Assembly: GCF_947490415.1 (NCBI RefSeq)
Contig: NZ_CANLGX010000002.1
Coordinates: 679,108-743,107 of the forward strand
Direction of reading: 5' to 3'
Length of the DNA stretch: 64,000 bases
From: an uncultured Eudoraea sp.
Lineage (GTDB): Bacteria > Bacteroidota > Bacteroidia > Flavobacteriales > Flavobacteriaceae
Positions 9,362 to 18,529 of this stretch are shown in pieces; the stretch's first letter is position 1; each line of letters opens with the position of its first letter. Under the pieces are notes generated by a model. It searched no databases, was not told the DNA's origin, and worked only from the letters and a program-made list of their open reading frames with translations. The position numbers and the translations under genes were made by a program.

Positions 9362-10024
9362 ATGAGCAACACGATAATTCCAGTTTATTTCATGCCCGGC
9401 ATGGCTGCGAGCTCTGCTATTTTTAAAAACATTGAATTACCAAAAGACAGATTTGAAATACATTTATTAGAATGGTTTATTCCGGAATACGGAATTACTT
9501 TTGAAGCCTATGCAACGGCAATGTGCAGGCAAATCAGGCATAAAAGACCGGTGCTTGTAGGTGTGTCATTGGGAGGACTGCTTGTACAGGAAATGGCAAA
9601 GCTATTGGATGTAAAAAAAGTAATTATCATTTCGAGCATTAAACAAAAATCAGAATTACCTAAACGCCTGCTATTTGCGAAATACACCAAAATACATAAA
9701 TTACTGCCAACCGGTTTAGTAAATAATGTTGAACTTTTAATTAAATACGCTTTTGGTGAGATGGTTACCAAACGTCTCAAATTATATGAAGAATACCTGT
9801 CTGTGCGTGATAAATACTATATAGATTGGTGTATAGACAAACTGGTTCATTGGGACCAAAGTAGTTGCGATCCAAATTTAATTCATATCCATGGAGATAG
9901 TGATGCGGTTTTTCCTATTCAATATATCAAAAATTGTCATGTCGTTGAGAAGGGCACCCATACCATGATCATTCATAGATATAAATGGTTTAATGAACGA
10001 TTGCCCACAATTATTTTGGAATAA
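9362..10024 (+). CDS. Alpha/beta hydrolase
   Basis: 220 residues. The nucleophile elbow GVSLGG near residue 76 supplies the serine, an acidic residue follows in HIHGDSDAVFP and the histidine candidate is in KGTHTMIIH near the C-terminus, so a full Ser-Asp-His triad can be assigned. The N-terminal PVYFMPGMAAS corresponds to the oxyanion-hole strand. There is no signal peptide, so it should be cytoplasmic. The substrate is unknown; it precedes a lytic transglycosylase by 45 bp but that gene seems to have its own promoter. Confidence 0.85.
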   Translation: MSNTIIPVYFMPGMAASSAIFKNIELPKDRFEIHLLEWFIPEYGITFEAYATAMCRQIRHKRPVLVGVSLGGLLVQEMAKLLDVKKVIIISSIKQKSELPKRLLFAKYTKIHKLLPTGLVNNVELLIKYAFGEMVTKRLKLYEEYLSVRDKYYIDWCIDKLVHWDQSSCDPNLIHIHGDSDAVFPIQYIKNCHVVEKGTHTMIIHRYKWFNERLPTIILE

Positions 10025-10047
10025 CGGAGTTGTATTTTATACCTTTG
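10014..10047 (+). promoter_or_regulatory. Candidate promoter for lytic transglycosylase gene
   Basis: TTTTG at 10014-10018 at the end of the hydrolase gene and TACCTTTG (10040-10047), an exact TAnnTTTG match, separated by 21 bp. The start codon follows 22 bases further on. Confidence 0.5.
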
Positions 10048-10069
10048 ATAGGTCACTAAATAATATATT

Positions 10070-11026
10070 ATGAGGATAATTAAGAATATGCTGATGATTT
10101 TAGGGGTTGTTTTTGTAATAAGCACCTTAATCTTTGCGGTGCAACAAGGGGATAATTTTGGCACTGAATATCAGGGGAAAGACATACAATTAAAAGACAA
10201 AAATGTCTCGAGTGAATATCGAATTTCAGCCATTGAAATTCCAGCTGATTTAAATTTTGCCAACGAAAAAGTACCTCAGGAAGATCCAGAAATAATGGAG
10301 CGTGTAGACAGGGAATTTTTGGTAAATACTTATTGGCAATCAAATGCCCTTCTGCTAATGAAACGCGCTCATAAATATTTTCCTGTAATTGAGCCTATAC
10401 TTTCTAAAAATGGTATTCCTGATGATTTCAAATATTTAGCAGTAGCTGAGAGTGGCCTGCAAAATGTGGTATCACATGCCGGAGCTACAGGGTTTTGGCA
10501 AATAATGAAGGGGACTGGACGTGAATATGGCCTGGAAATAAATGACAATGTTGATGAGCGATATCATCTGGAGAAGTCTACGGAGGTGGCATGTAAATAT
10601 TTGCAGAAATACAAAGAAAAATATGGTAGCTGGACCCTTGCTGCGGCTGCTTATAATGCCGGTCCAGGCTCTATAAATAAATATATGGGTATTCAGAAGG
10701 CTAATGATTATTATGATTTACTATTAGGAGAAGAAACAGGGCGCTATGTTTTTCGGATACTTGCTATAAAGGAAATACTCAGTAATCCGGAAAAATACGG
10801 ATTTGACATTGAAAATGATGACCTTTATAATGCAGTACCAACATTTAATGTGGTGGTAGAAGAACCGGTACAAAATTTTGCGGATTTCGCTCAGCAGTAT
10901 GAAATCAACTACAAAATTCTTAAACGGCATAACCCCTGGTTAAGGGAACCGCATCTTAATAATGCTTCCGGTAAAACCTACACTTTAGAAATTCCCAATA
11001 AGGGGTATTATAAAGTATCAAAATAA
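10070..11026 (+). CDS. Membrane-associated lytic murein transglycosylase, SLT domain
   Basis: 318 residues with an N-terminal hydrophobic segment (about 5-23) that is a signal anchor or uncleaved signal peptide. The transglycosylase domain (about 105-240) has the catalytic glutamate in AVAESGLQN near residue 127, then GATGFWQIM and AAAAYNAGPGSINKY, the hallmark motifs of the MltD/Slt type that cleave peptidoglycan with formation of 1,6-anhydro-MurNAc. A C-terminal stretch (about 265-315) resembles a single LysM-like region but is not clear. It is convergent with the next gene, separated by 4 bp. Confidence 0.9.
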   Translation: MRIIKNMLMILGVVFVISTLIFAVQQGDNFGTEYQGKDIQLKDKNVSSEYRISAIEIPADLNFANEKVPQEDPEIMERVDREFLVNTYWQSNALLLMKRAHKYFPVIEPILSKNGIPDDFKYLAVAESGLQNVVSHAGATGFWQIMKGTGREYGLEINDNVDERYHLEKSTEVACKYLQKYKEKYGSWTLAAAAYNAGPGSINKYMGIQKANDYYDLLLGEETGRYVFRILAIKEILSNPEKYGFDIENDDLYNAVPTFNVVVEEPVQNFADFAQQYEINYKILKRHNPWLREPHLNNASGKTYTLEIPNKGYYKVSK

Positions 11027-11030
11027 GCCT

Positions 11031-11546
11031 TTAGATCTTCTTCATTTGCTGCTGCATCATTTTTATCTGATCAGTAAGCATGTTGTTCTTATCAAGTTTT
11101 TTGGCTTCCTGAAGGAGTGTTGTGGCCTCTCTTTTTCTCCTTTTCTGCATAGCTATTCCAGCCAGGCTAAGTTTGGCCATGGCAACGTCATAGTCCATGT
11201 TTAAGCCCAATTTTAGAGCTTTCCTAAAATATTTTTCAGCTTGGGTAAGATTCTTTTGTGAAAAGATAATACCGAACAGGTAATTGTAATAACCTTGCTG
11301 TTTTGTAGTAAGAGACGATTCAGGATTCTTTATTTTTTGTAACCATTTTTCTGTTCCAGGCATATCCTGCTTACGCATCCTAAGGAAGGCCAGAAGAATA
11401 AATTCATTCCTGAAATAAAGAAATACAAAAATTGAAGAAAGCAAAATCAGAAAAATACCGTTTCCAATATTGCCCTCTATGAATTGGTATACAGCATATG
11501 CAATAATAAGCGCAGCAATTACCAGTTTAATATTCTTGTTGAACAT
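11031..11546 (-). CDS. Membrane protein with tetratricopeptide-like C-terminus
   Basis: 171 residues. Two hydrophobic helices at about 6-22 and 28-46 are followed by a helical cytoplasmic domain (about 75-165) with TPR-like pairs, including LTQAEKYFRKALKLG and KREATTLLQEAKKLD. Such proteins are seen in Flavobacteriia without a known role; the helical repeat suggests protein binding. It starts 2 bp after the stop of the DUF6263 gene, so it is the second gene of a two-gene transcript. Confidence 0.65.
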   Translation of the reverse strand: MFNKNIKLVIAALIIAYAVYQFIEGNIGNGIFLILLSSIFVFLYFRNEFILLAFLRMRKQDMPGTEKWLQKIKNPESSLTTKQQGYYNYLFGIIFSQKNLTQAEKYFRKALKLGLNMDYDVAMAKLSLAGIAMQKRRKREATTLLQEAKKLDKNNMLTDQIKMMQQQMKKI

Positions 11547-11548
11547 AT

Positions 11549-12433
11549 TTAGTTTTCTATTAATTCGTAAATAATTGTAGATTCTATAATTGTTGGGATT
11601 TCCTGATCACCCATCTGAGTCATAGTTGTATATCCTTCAGCTAAAGCATGGACCGTCATTTTTTTGACAAAACCAGTCGTGATATCGGCTATTACAGATG
11701 AGTTCTGGGTACCATTCAGTTTCATTGTTGAAGAAGGCTCAACAACATCCATTAACACCAGGGCCTTCCCCTCTATATTTACACCAGCCTCGGAAATCGC
11801 ATTCAGGGTCCAGGTGTTTTGTGCATGTAGTTTACCTGCATATTCATTTTTCCAGCTATCACCTATCTCAATTGGTGAGACAGGGTATAGGAAAGTTAAT
11901 TGTTTATAACTATTAGATAGTGCTTCTGAACCAAATTCTTTTTCCAGAGATTTTTTCATCATGTTCAACGAAAAATCATCTTCTAAACCAGATACCTTAG
12001 CCATTATTGATACCAGGCTATCACCACCATTTACTTCTAAAATATCACCTGTTCTGGCTAAAATGATTTGTATAGGAACATCTAATAGACTATTAAAGAT
12101 TTTAGATTGCGCATCATTTTCTTCAAAATCTTTAGCCTTTACGTTCATCAATTCTCCTTGAATACTCGATGTCATTTTTAAGTTCAGGTCTTTAAACATG
12201 ACGTCTATATCATAGGTATTGTTATCATCACCCTTAACTCTAAATTCCAATATCCCATGAAGAGTGTTGGTGATTTCATGGGTAGCTCCGTCTATTTCCT
12301 GAGTAATTATCTGATTTGCATCCTGCTTAATTGTAAAAACATCACCCAGGGATAGGTTATACTGCATCGTGGCTTGCCCAAATACTGCGGTATTAATGAG
12401 CAGATAAATCAGTAAATATGATAATTTTTTCAA
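11549..12433 (-). CDS. DUF6263 family secreted protein
   Basis: 294 residues with a signal peptide ([16 protein letters not shown], cleavage expected after the AVFGQA region). The mature part is beta-rich with recurrent short strands and ends [14 protein letters not shown], consistent with the DUF6263 family of periplasmic or surface proteins of Bacteroidota, whose function is unknown. It is transcribed away from rpmH and leads a two-gene unit with the TPR-like membrane protein. No catalytic residues stand out. Confidence 0.7.
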   Translation of the reverse strand: MKKLSYLLIYLLINTAVFGQATMQYNLSLGDVFTIKQDANQIITQEIDGATHEITNTLHGILEFRVKGDDNNTYDIDVMFKDLNLKMTSSIQGELMNVKAKDFEENDAQSKIFNSLLDVPIQIILARTGDILEVNGGDSLVSIMAKVSGLEDDFSLNMMKKSLEKEFGSEALSNSYKQLTFLYPVSPIEIGDSWKNEYAGKLHAQNTWTLNAISEAGVNIEGKALVLMDVVEPSSTMKLNGTQNSSVIADITTGFVKKMTVHALAEGYTTMTQMGDQEIPTIIESTIIYELIEN

Positions 12434-12502
12434 CTTTTAATGCAAGAATTTTTAAGTTCCCGCAAAAGTACTAAAACTATCCGAAATATTTTTTTAATTC
12501 CA

Positions 12503-12533
12503 TTTGCCAAAGCAAAAACTCTTCGTATATTTG
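12503..12533 (+). promoter_or_regulatory. Promoter of rpmH
   Basis: TTTG at 12503-12506 and TATATTTG at 12526-12533, spaced by 19 bp, match the Bacteroidota consensus exactly. The start codon at 12572 lies about 32 bases after the predicted transcription start. Confidence 0.75.
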
Positions 12534-12571
12534 CGCGCAGATTTTGGGATTCCAAAGTAAAAAAAGCGGTA

Positions 12572-12730
12572 ATGAAAAGAACATATCAACCATCCAAGCG
12601 TAAGAGAAGAAATAAACATGGTTTTAGGGAGCGCATGGCGTCAGTAAGCGGACGTAAAGTTCTTTCGCGAAGAAGAGCTAAAGGAAGAAAAAAACTTAGT
12701 GTATCTTCAGAGCCGAGACATAAAAAATAA
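12572..12730 (+). CDS. rpmH: 50S ribosomal protein L34
   Basis: 52 residues beginning [20 protein letters not shown], the standard L34 start, followed by an RRxKGRK run. A longer open frame extends upstream to 12440, but it crosses the promoter at 12503-12533 and the extra residues do not resemble L34, so the ATG at 12572 is the start. A terminator follows at 12755-12789. In many bacteria rpmH neighbours dnaA and rnpA; here it does not. Confidence 0.97.
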   Translation: MKRTYQPSKRKRRNKHGFRERMASVSGRKVLSRRRAKGRKKLSVSSEPRHKK

Positions 12731-12754
12731 TGATTGAATTTTTTAAAATAATTG

Positions 12755-12789
12755 GGTGTTACTTTTTAAAAGTAGCACCTTTTTTTTTA
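12755..12789 (+). terminator. Intrinsic terminator after rpmH
   Basis: Arms GGTGTTACTTTT (12755-12766) and AAAAGTAGCACC (12768-12779) pair with a single G-U, followed by ten T residues (12780-12789). Confidence 0.9.
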
Positions 12790-12824
12790 TCTAATAAATA
12801 ATAAAAAAGCTAAAAAATAAAGAA

Positions 12825-15677
12825 ATGCCAAAACGTAAAGATTTAAAATCAATACTAATAATAGGATCCGGACCAATAATAATAGGACAGGCATGTGAAT
12901 TTGATTATGCTGGTTCACAGGCTCTGCGTTCATTAAAAGAGGACGGTATTGAAACTGTCTTGATAAACAGTAATCCTGCTACTATTATGACAGATCCTTC
13001 TATGGCAGATCATATTTATCTTCTCCCGCTTACCACCAAGTCAATTGTTCATATATTAAAACAACATCCAAATATTGATGCGGTCTTGCCAACTATGGGT
13101 GGACAAACTGCCCTGAATTTGTGCATTGAGGCTGGAGAAAGAGGTATTTGGGATGACTTTGGAATTGAAATTATTGGTGTTGATATAGATGCCATAAATA
13201 TAACGGAAGATCGTGAGAAATTCCGCGAGTTAATGCTTAAAATAGGTGTTGGAATGGCACCCCAATCTACTGCTACGTCTTTTCTTGAGGGAAAAGAGAT
13301 TGCCCAGGAATTTGGTTTTCCCCTGGTAATTAGGGCGTCATATACCCTTGGCGGTGCCGGGGCTTCAATTGTATATAAACCGGAGGATTTTGATGAACTT
13401 TTAAGTCGCGGGCTTGAAATATCACCTATTCATGAGGTGATGATAGACAAGGCGCTCATGGGATGGAAAGAGTATGAACTTGAATTACTCCGCGATAATA
13501 ATGATAATGTAGTCATAATTTGTACCATTGAAAATATGGACCCAATGGGTATCCATACAGGAGACTCTATTACAGTGGCACCCGCCATGACCTTATCTGA
13601 CAGCACTTTTCAAAGGATGCGCGATATGGCAATACACATGATGAGAAGTATTGGAGATTTTTCCGGAGGATGTAACGTCCAGTTTGCCGTTAGCCCTGAT
13701 GAAAAAGAAGATATTATAGCCATTGAAATCAACCCAAGGGTATCCAGATCCTCTGCCCTGGCTTCAAAAGCTACAGGATATCCTATTGCCAAGATTGCGG
13801 CAAAATTAGCTATCGGCTACTCTTTAGATGAACTGGAAAATCAGATAACCAAATCTACCTCGGCATTATTTGAGCCAACGCTTGATTATGTAATCGTTAA
13901 AATACCACGTTGGAATTTTGATAAGTTTGAAGGGTCAGACAGAACGCTGGGTCTTCAGATGAAATCGGTTGGAGAAGTTATGGGAATAGGACGTTCTTTT
14001 CAGGAAGCCCTGCACAAAGCTACGCAGTCTCTAGAGATTAAGCGAAATGGCCTGGGAGCAGATGGGAAAGGATATAAAAATTATGATCAGATTATAAGTA
14101 AACTTACAATTCCCAGCTGGGACAGGGTTTTTGTAATTTATGATGCCATACAATTGGGGATTCCTCTAAGCAGAATACACGAAATCACAAAAATTGATAT
14201 GTGGTTCTTAAAACAATATGAAGAATTGCATCTGCTGGAAAAGGAAATATCTAAATATACCATTGCAAGCCTGCCCAAGGAATTGCTGCTCGAAGGTAAG
14301 CAGAAAGGTTTTGCAGATAGACAAATAGCACATATGCTCGACTGCTATGAGAGTGAAGTGCATAAGAAAAGAATAGCACTAAATATTAACCGTGTCTACA
14401 AATTGGTAGATACCTGTGCGGCTGAATTTAAGGCTATGACCCCTTATTATTACTCCACTTTTGAAGAGGAAATTGAAACAACTGAAGGGAAGAGGTTCGT
14501 GGCGAATGACAGCATCGTAACAGATCGAAAAAAAATTGTTGTTCTTGGTTCAGGACCCAATAGAATAGGGCAGGGGATTGAATTTGATTATTGCTGTGTG
14601 CATGGTGTACTTGCAGCCGCTGAATGTGGTTATGAAACAATAATGATTAATTGTAACCCGGAAACCGTATCTACAGACTTTGATACTGCAGATAAATTAT
14701 ATTTTGAACCGGTGTTTTGGGAACATATCTATGACATTATTAGACATGAAAAACCCGAGGGTGTAATTGTTCAATTAGGAGGACAAACCGCTCTTAAATT
14801 AGCCGAAAAATTAGATAAATACGGGATAAAAATAATAGGGACCAGTTTTGAGTCTTTAGACCTTGCCGAAGACAGAGGGAGCTTTTCTAAATTATTACAG
14901 GCAAATGATATTCCTTATCCTGAATTTGGTGTTGCGGAAAGTGCTGAAGAAGCCCTGGAATTAGCAGATGTACTTGATTTTCCGCTATTGGTAAGACCTT
15001 CCTATGTTCTGGGTGGTCAGGGAATGAAAATTGTAATCAATAAGGAAGAATTGGAAGAACACGTAGTAGATCTTCTAAGAAAAATACCGAACAATAAGCT
15101 TTTACTGGATCATTATCTGGATGGAGCCATAGAAGCCGAGGCCGATGCCATATGTGATGGAAAGGATGTCTATATAATTGGTATTATGGAGCATATTGAA
15201 CCATGCGGGATACATTCCGGGGATTCTAATGCTACCCTACCACCGTTTAATCTGGGTGAATTTGTAATGCAGCAAATTAAGGATCACACCAAAAAAATTG
15301 CTCTGGCTTTGAATACAGTTGGTTTAATAAATATTCAGTTCGCTATAAAAGATGACATGGTTTATATCATTGAGGCCAATCCAAGAGCATCCAGAACAGT
15401 TCCCTTTATAGCCAAGGCTTATGGAGAACCCTATGTGAATTATGCGACAAAGGTGATGCTGGGGGAAAATAAGGTTAGTGATTTTACCTTTAATCCCAAG
15501 CTGGAGGGTTTTGCAATAAAACAACCTGTTTTTTCATTTAACAAATTTCCGAATGTAAATAAAAACCTTGGGCCTGAAATGAAAAGTACAGGCGAAAGTA
15601 TCCTGTTCATAGATAATTTGAAAGATGATGAGTTCTACGAATTGTATTCTAAGCGCAAGATGTATTTGAGCAAATAA
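12825..15677 (+). CDS. carB: Carbamoyl-phosphate synthase large subunit, short form
   Basis: 950 residues, against about 1,070 in E. coli. Both ATP-grasp synthase units are present: the first (about 1-400) with PRVSRSSALASKATGYPIA, the second (about 560-930) with the YVLGGQGMKIV and IEANPRASRTVPF motifs, joined by the oligomerisation domain. The protein ends soon after the second unit (GPEMKSTGESILFI), so the C-terminal MGS-like domain that binds UMP, IMP and ornithine is missing. It makes carbamoyl phosphate for pyrimidines and arginine together with the glutaminase CarA, which is not in this window. It is a single-gene unit downstream of the rpmH terminator. Confidence 0.97.
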   Translation: MPKRKDLKSILIIGSGPIIIGQACEFDYAGSQALRSLKEDGIETVLINSNPATIMTDPSMADHIYLLPLTTKSIVHILKQHPNIDAVLPTMGGQTALNLCIEAGERGIWDDFGIEIIGVDIDAINITEDREKFRELMLKIGVGMAPQSTATSFLEGKEIAQEFGFPLVIRASYTLGGAGASIVYKPEDFDELLSRGLEISPIHEVMIDKALMGWKEYELELLRDNNDNVVIICTIENMDPMGIHTGDSITVAPAMTLSDSTFQRMRDMAIHMMRSIGDFSGGCNVQFAVSPDEKEDIIAIEINPRVSRSSALASKATGYPIAKIAAKLAIGYSLDELENQITKSTSALFEPTLDYVIVKIPRWNFDKFEGSDRTLGLQMKSVGEVMGIGRSFQEALHKATQSLEIKRNGLGADGKGYKNYDQIISKLTIPSWDRVFVIYDAIQLGIPLSRIHEITKIDMWFLKQYEELHLLEKEISKYTIASLPKELLLEGKQKGFADRQIAHMLDCYESEVHKKRIALNINRVYKLVDTCAAEFKAMTPYYYSTFEEEIETTEGKRFVANDSIVTDRKKIVVLGSGPNRIGQGIEFDYCCVHGVLAAAECGYETIMINCNPETVSTDFDTADKLYFEPVFWEHIYDIIRHEKPEGVIVQLGGQTALKLAEKLDKYGIKIIGTSFESLDLAEDRGSFSKLLQANDIPYPEFGVAESAEEALELADVLDFPLLVRPSYVLGGQGMKIVINKEELEEHVVDLLRKIPNNKLLLDHYLDGAIEAEADAICDGKDVYIIGIMEHIEPCGIHSGDSNATLPPFNLGEFVMQQIKDHTKKIALALNTVGLINIQFAIKDDMVYIIEANPRASRTVPFIAKAYGEPYVNYATKVMLGENKVSDFTFNPKLEGFAIKQPVFSFNKFPNVNKNLGPEMKSTGESILFIDNLKDDEFYELYSKRKMYLSK

Positions 15678-15718
15678 GAGGAAAGAACTGTATACTCAAA
15701 TCAGAATGAATTTGATAT

Positions 15719-16768
15719 TTATGGATTTTCTTGCTTTGTGCCCATGCCCCTTTTATGAATGGCATACGCCTTAGAAGGGTTGACTGAAATTAGAAGATTA
15801 ATTTCATCTTCCGTAAACCCTTTGGACCTTAGTAATGGGAGCAGCGTTTTGAAGATGGGCGTATACGGTTGAATTTTTTGCGATTTTTTCTGGGGATCAT
15901 ACCATCCGGCATCGTGTGATATCAGAATTTGATCTAAAAAACCATTTCTTTTCGCATATAGCAGTTTTTCAATATGTTTGTCCATCTCCCAACCTAAACC
16001 ATCAAGGCTTATCCAACACCCTGTTTTAGCTGCTTTTTGATAGTTTAATTCTTGTTCTTCAGCTTGTGCATGTACCCAAATAAATGCTTTTGGCGACACC
16101 CCTTGTCCAGAAAGAATCTCCAATTGTGGCCATAGCGCAATTGCCTTTCCTGTATGTGAGGCTATGGTCAAACCACTTTTTAAGTGACATAAGGCTGCGG
16201 CTTTAACTAACTTTGCATGCATGGGACTCAGGGAATCCGCATTATCTACGCTTATTTTTATAAAGCCAGGTTTTATGGTGGTGCCATCAATTCCTTCTTC
16301 AAATTCCTTCAGCCATTGCCGGGCTAATTCTTCAGCAGTATTTTTCCAGGCATTGTCCGGGATAAATTTGTTATTCTGAGCCCCATAAAGCCCGGTGTTC
16401 GTAATAATTTTTATGCCAGTCTTGTCTGCAAGTTCTTTTAATAGGTACACATCCCTGCCCAGGTATTGCGGGGTGGCATCAACAAAATATTTCACATTGA
16501 ATTTCTGAAGTTCTAGAAGAAACGGTAGCACCTGATTAATTACATCTACCTTATTCCAGGAACTGGAACTAATACTATCTGCCCCAATAAAATCCACCAA
16601 AATGTGCTCATGTGATAACCAAATTTCCCCGGATTTTACCTTATGCATGCCCGTAATTTCCTGAATGTACACGGGCTTGGTTTGAGCTATTCCGCCCCAA
16701 ACCATTAGGAGGAATATGTAAAAACTGCAGGCTTTCAGTGTTATACGATTAATTTTGGAGCTCAACAT
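15719..16768 (-). CDS. Phosphotriesterase-family metal-dependent hydrolase, secreted
   Basis: 349 residues with an N-terminal signal peptide (hydrophobic 15-28, ending GGIAQ). The amidohydrolase metal site is intact: HxH in LSHEHILVDF (His53, His55), a lysine in PGFIKISVDN near 170 that would be carbamylated, a histidine in IASHTGKA and one in FIWVHAQ, and the aspartate in ISHDAGW near 285. The family includes phosphotriesterases, lactonases and related hydrolases; the true substrate here cannot be inferred. Export to the periplasm is unusual for the cytoplasmic Php-type members. It is transcribed alone. Confidence 0.85.
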   Translation of the reverse strand: MLSSKINRITLKACSFYIFLLMVWGGIAQTKPVYIQEITGMHKVKSGEIWLSHEHILVDFIGADSISSSSWNKVDVINQVLPFLLELQKFNVKYFVDATPQYLGRDVYLLKELADKTGIKIITNTGLYGAQNNKFIPDNAWKNTAEELARQWLKEFEEGIDGTTIKPGFIKISVDNADSLSPMHAKLVKAAALCHLKSGLTIASHTGKAIALWPQLEILSGQGVSPKAFIWVHAQAEEQELNYQKAAKTGCWISLDGLGWEMDKHIEKLLYAKRNGFLDQILISHDAGWYDPQKKSQKIQPYTPIFKTLLPLLRSKGFTEDEINLLISVNPSKAYAIHKRGMGTKQENP

Positions 16769-16938
16769 GGACTAAATTTTCATGGCTTGTTTGCGCTAGT
16801 ATTATTTTTATTTTTTCAATTGCAAAGCTACAGGATATGCTGGTTAGTTGTATTATCTTTTTCACAAGTTATAGAATGATTTTTTCTTTTTATCAACTAC
16901 CTGCTGTATTTTTTGAATACGTTATGGGTTTCATAAAT

Positions 16939-18348
16939 TTAGCTCCAATCGGTATGGAAAATACCCTCTCTGTCGGTTCGTTCGTAGGTGTGTGATCCGA
17001 AATAATCTCGCTGAGCCTGTACAAGATTTAAAGGCAGTCGCTCAGAGGTATAAGCATCAAAATAACTAAGTGAGTTAAAAAGCCCTGGCATAGGAATACC
17101 ATTCTCTGCTGCATAAGCCACCAGTTCTCTTGCTGCTCCTACAGAATCCTGTATTTTTAATACAAATGAAGGTGCCAAAAGAAGATTTGCTAAATCCTTG
17201 TCTTCCTCAAACGCTTTCGCAATATCTTCGAGTAACGATGCCCTGATAATACATCCGGCCCTCCAAATTTTGGCTATACTTGCCAGTCTAAGCTCATAAC
17301 CATATTCTCTGGAAGCTTCTCTTAATTGATGCATTCCTTGTGCATACGTAATTATAAATGCAAAAAACATAGCTTTTTCCGCTTTTTCAATAAGTATTTG
17401 CTTTTTTTCCAGGTCGATTGTCCTCCGTTCATACTTTTTTGACGCTAATACTCTTTCTTGTTTTAATGCTGAAATCTCTCGCATGCTAACTGCAATATCT
17501 ATTGTAGGAATCGGAATTCCAATATCCATTGCATTTTGAGAAGTCCATTTACCCGTCCCTTTTTGCTTGGCTTTATCTAAAATTTTATCTACTAACTGAC
17601 CTTGACCCAAATTATCTTTTTTCTCAAATATTTTTGCACTTATCTCCACCAAAAAAGACTGCAAGTCTCCTTTATTCCATTCAGTGTAGACTTTATGTAG
17701 TTCATTGTTGTTTAACTGTCCTCCCTTTTGCAACAGATCATAAAATTCTGAGGTTAATTGCATTAATCCATATTCTATTCCATTGTGCACCATTTTCACA
17801 TAATTCCCCGCAGATTTAGGACCCATATAGGCTACACAAGGTTCATTATTAAATTTGGCTGCCACTGCTTCAAAAATAGGCTGTACTTCCTTGTATGCAG
17901 CTCTGGAGCCACCAGGCATAATGCTAGGGCCCTTTCTTGCCCCTTCTGCTCCACCGGAAACACCTGCACCAAAAAAATGAATTCCTTTAGATTGCAAATA
18001 TGCTTCTCTTCTATCTGTATCCGTAAAAAAAGAATTTCCTCCGTCAATTATAATATCATCTGGTGACAAATAGGGAAGCAAACTTTCAATCACAGCATCT
18101 ACAATCTTTCCTGCAGGCACCAGTAACATAATTTTGCGGGGTAGCGATAGGGAAGTAACAAAAGAACTAATGTCACCAGATGCATTTACCCTCGCTTTAT
18201 CTCCTCCTTCTTTTATCAATGCACTCACCTTTTCGGGATCAAGGTCATAACCAAAAGCTGTATAATCGTGGTCTGCGACATTTAAAATAAAATTGCGACC
18301 CATAACCCCAAGGCCGACCAGTCCAAAATCATATGTAGTATTTTGCAT
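16939..18348 (-). CDS. gndA: 6-Phosphogluconate dehydrogenase, decarboxylating
   Basis: 469 residues, the usual length. The NADP-binding GLGVMGRN loop is at residues 12-19, the substrate loop VSGGAEGARKGPSIMPGG near 128, and the catalytic KMVHNGIEYG near 183. It oxidises 6-phosphogluconate to ribulose 5-phosphate with CO2 release, the last step of the oxidative pentose phosphate branch. It is divergent from zwf-pgl, which supply its substrate, with a 181-bp shared upstream region in which both promoters must lie. Confidence 0.97.
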   Translation of the reverse strand: MQNTTYDFGLVGLGVMGRNFILNVADHDYTAFGYDLDPEKVSALIKEGGDKARVNASGDISSFVTSLSLPRKIMLLVPAGKIVDAVIESLLPYLSPDDIIIDGGNSFFTDTDRREAYLQSKGIHFFGAGVSGGAEGARKGPSIMPGGSRAAYKEVQPIFEAVAAKFNNEPCVAYMGPKSAGNYVKMVHNGIEYGLMQLTSEFYDLLQKGGQLNNNELHKVYTEWNKGDLQSFLVEISAKIFEKKDNLGQGQLVDKILDKAKQKGTGKWTSQNAMDIGIPIPTIDIAVSMREISALKQERVLASKKYERRTIDLEKKQILIEKAEKAMFFAFIITYAQGMHQLREASREYGYELRLASIAKIWRAGCIIRASLLEDIAKAFEEDKDLANLLLAPSFVLKIQDSVGAARELVAYAAENGIPMPGLFNSLSYFDAYTSERLPLNLVQAQRDYFGSHTYERTDREGIFHTDWS

Positions 18349-18529
18349 AAGTGTGGTTTTAAATGTTTATTCGACTTAGGATGGATACCGTAAATTTCTT
18401 CTAATGGAGAATTAAATAAATTATATCTTAGCCAGAGGCGAGATTCAAAAATAATTTAAAATATCGAATTTAGTGTCTGTCTGCATTTTCTTCCAAAGTA
18501 GAATGACTAATTAATTAACTAAACTGTCT

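Noticed and set aside
12440..12571. N-terminal extension of the L34 frame
   Set aside because: It runs through the promoter and has no L34 similarity; the ATG at 12572 is the standard start.
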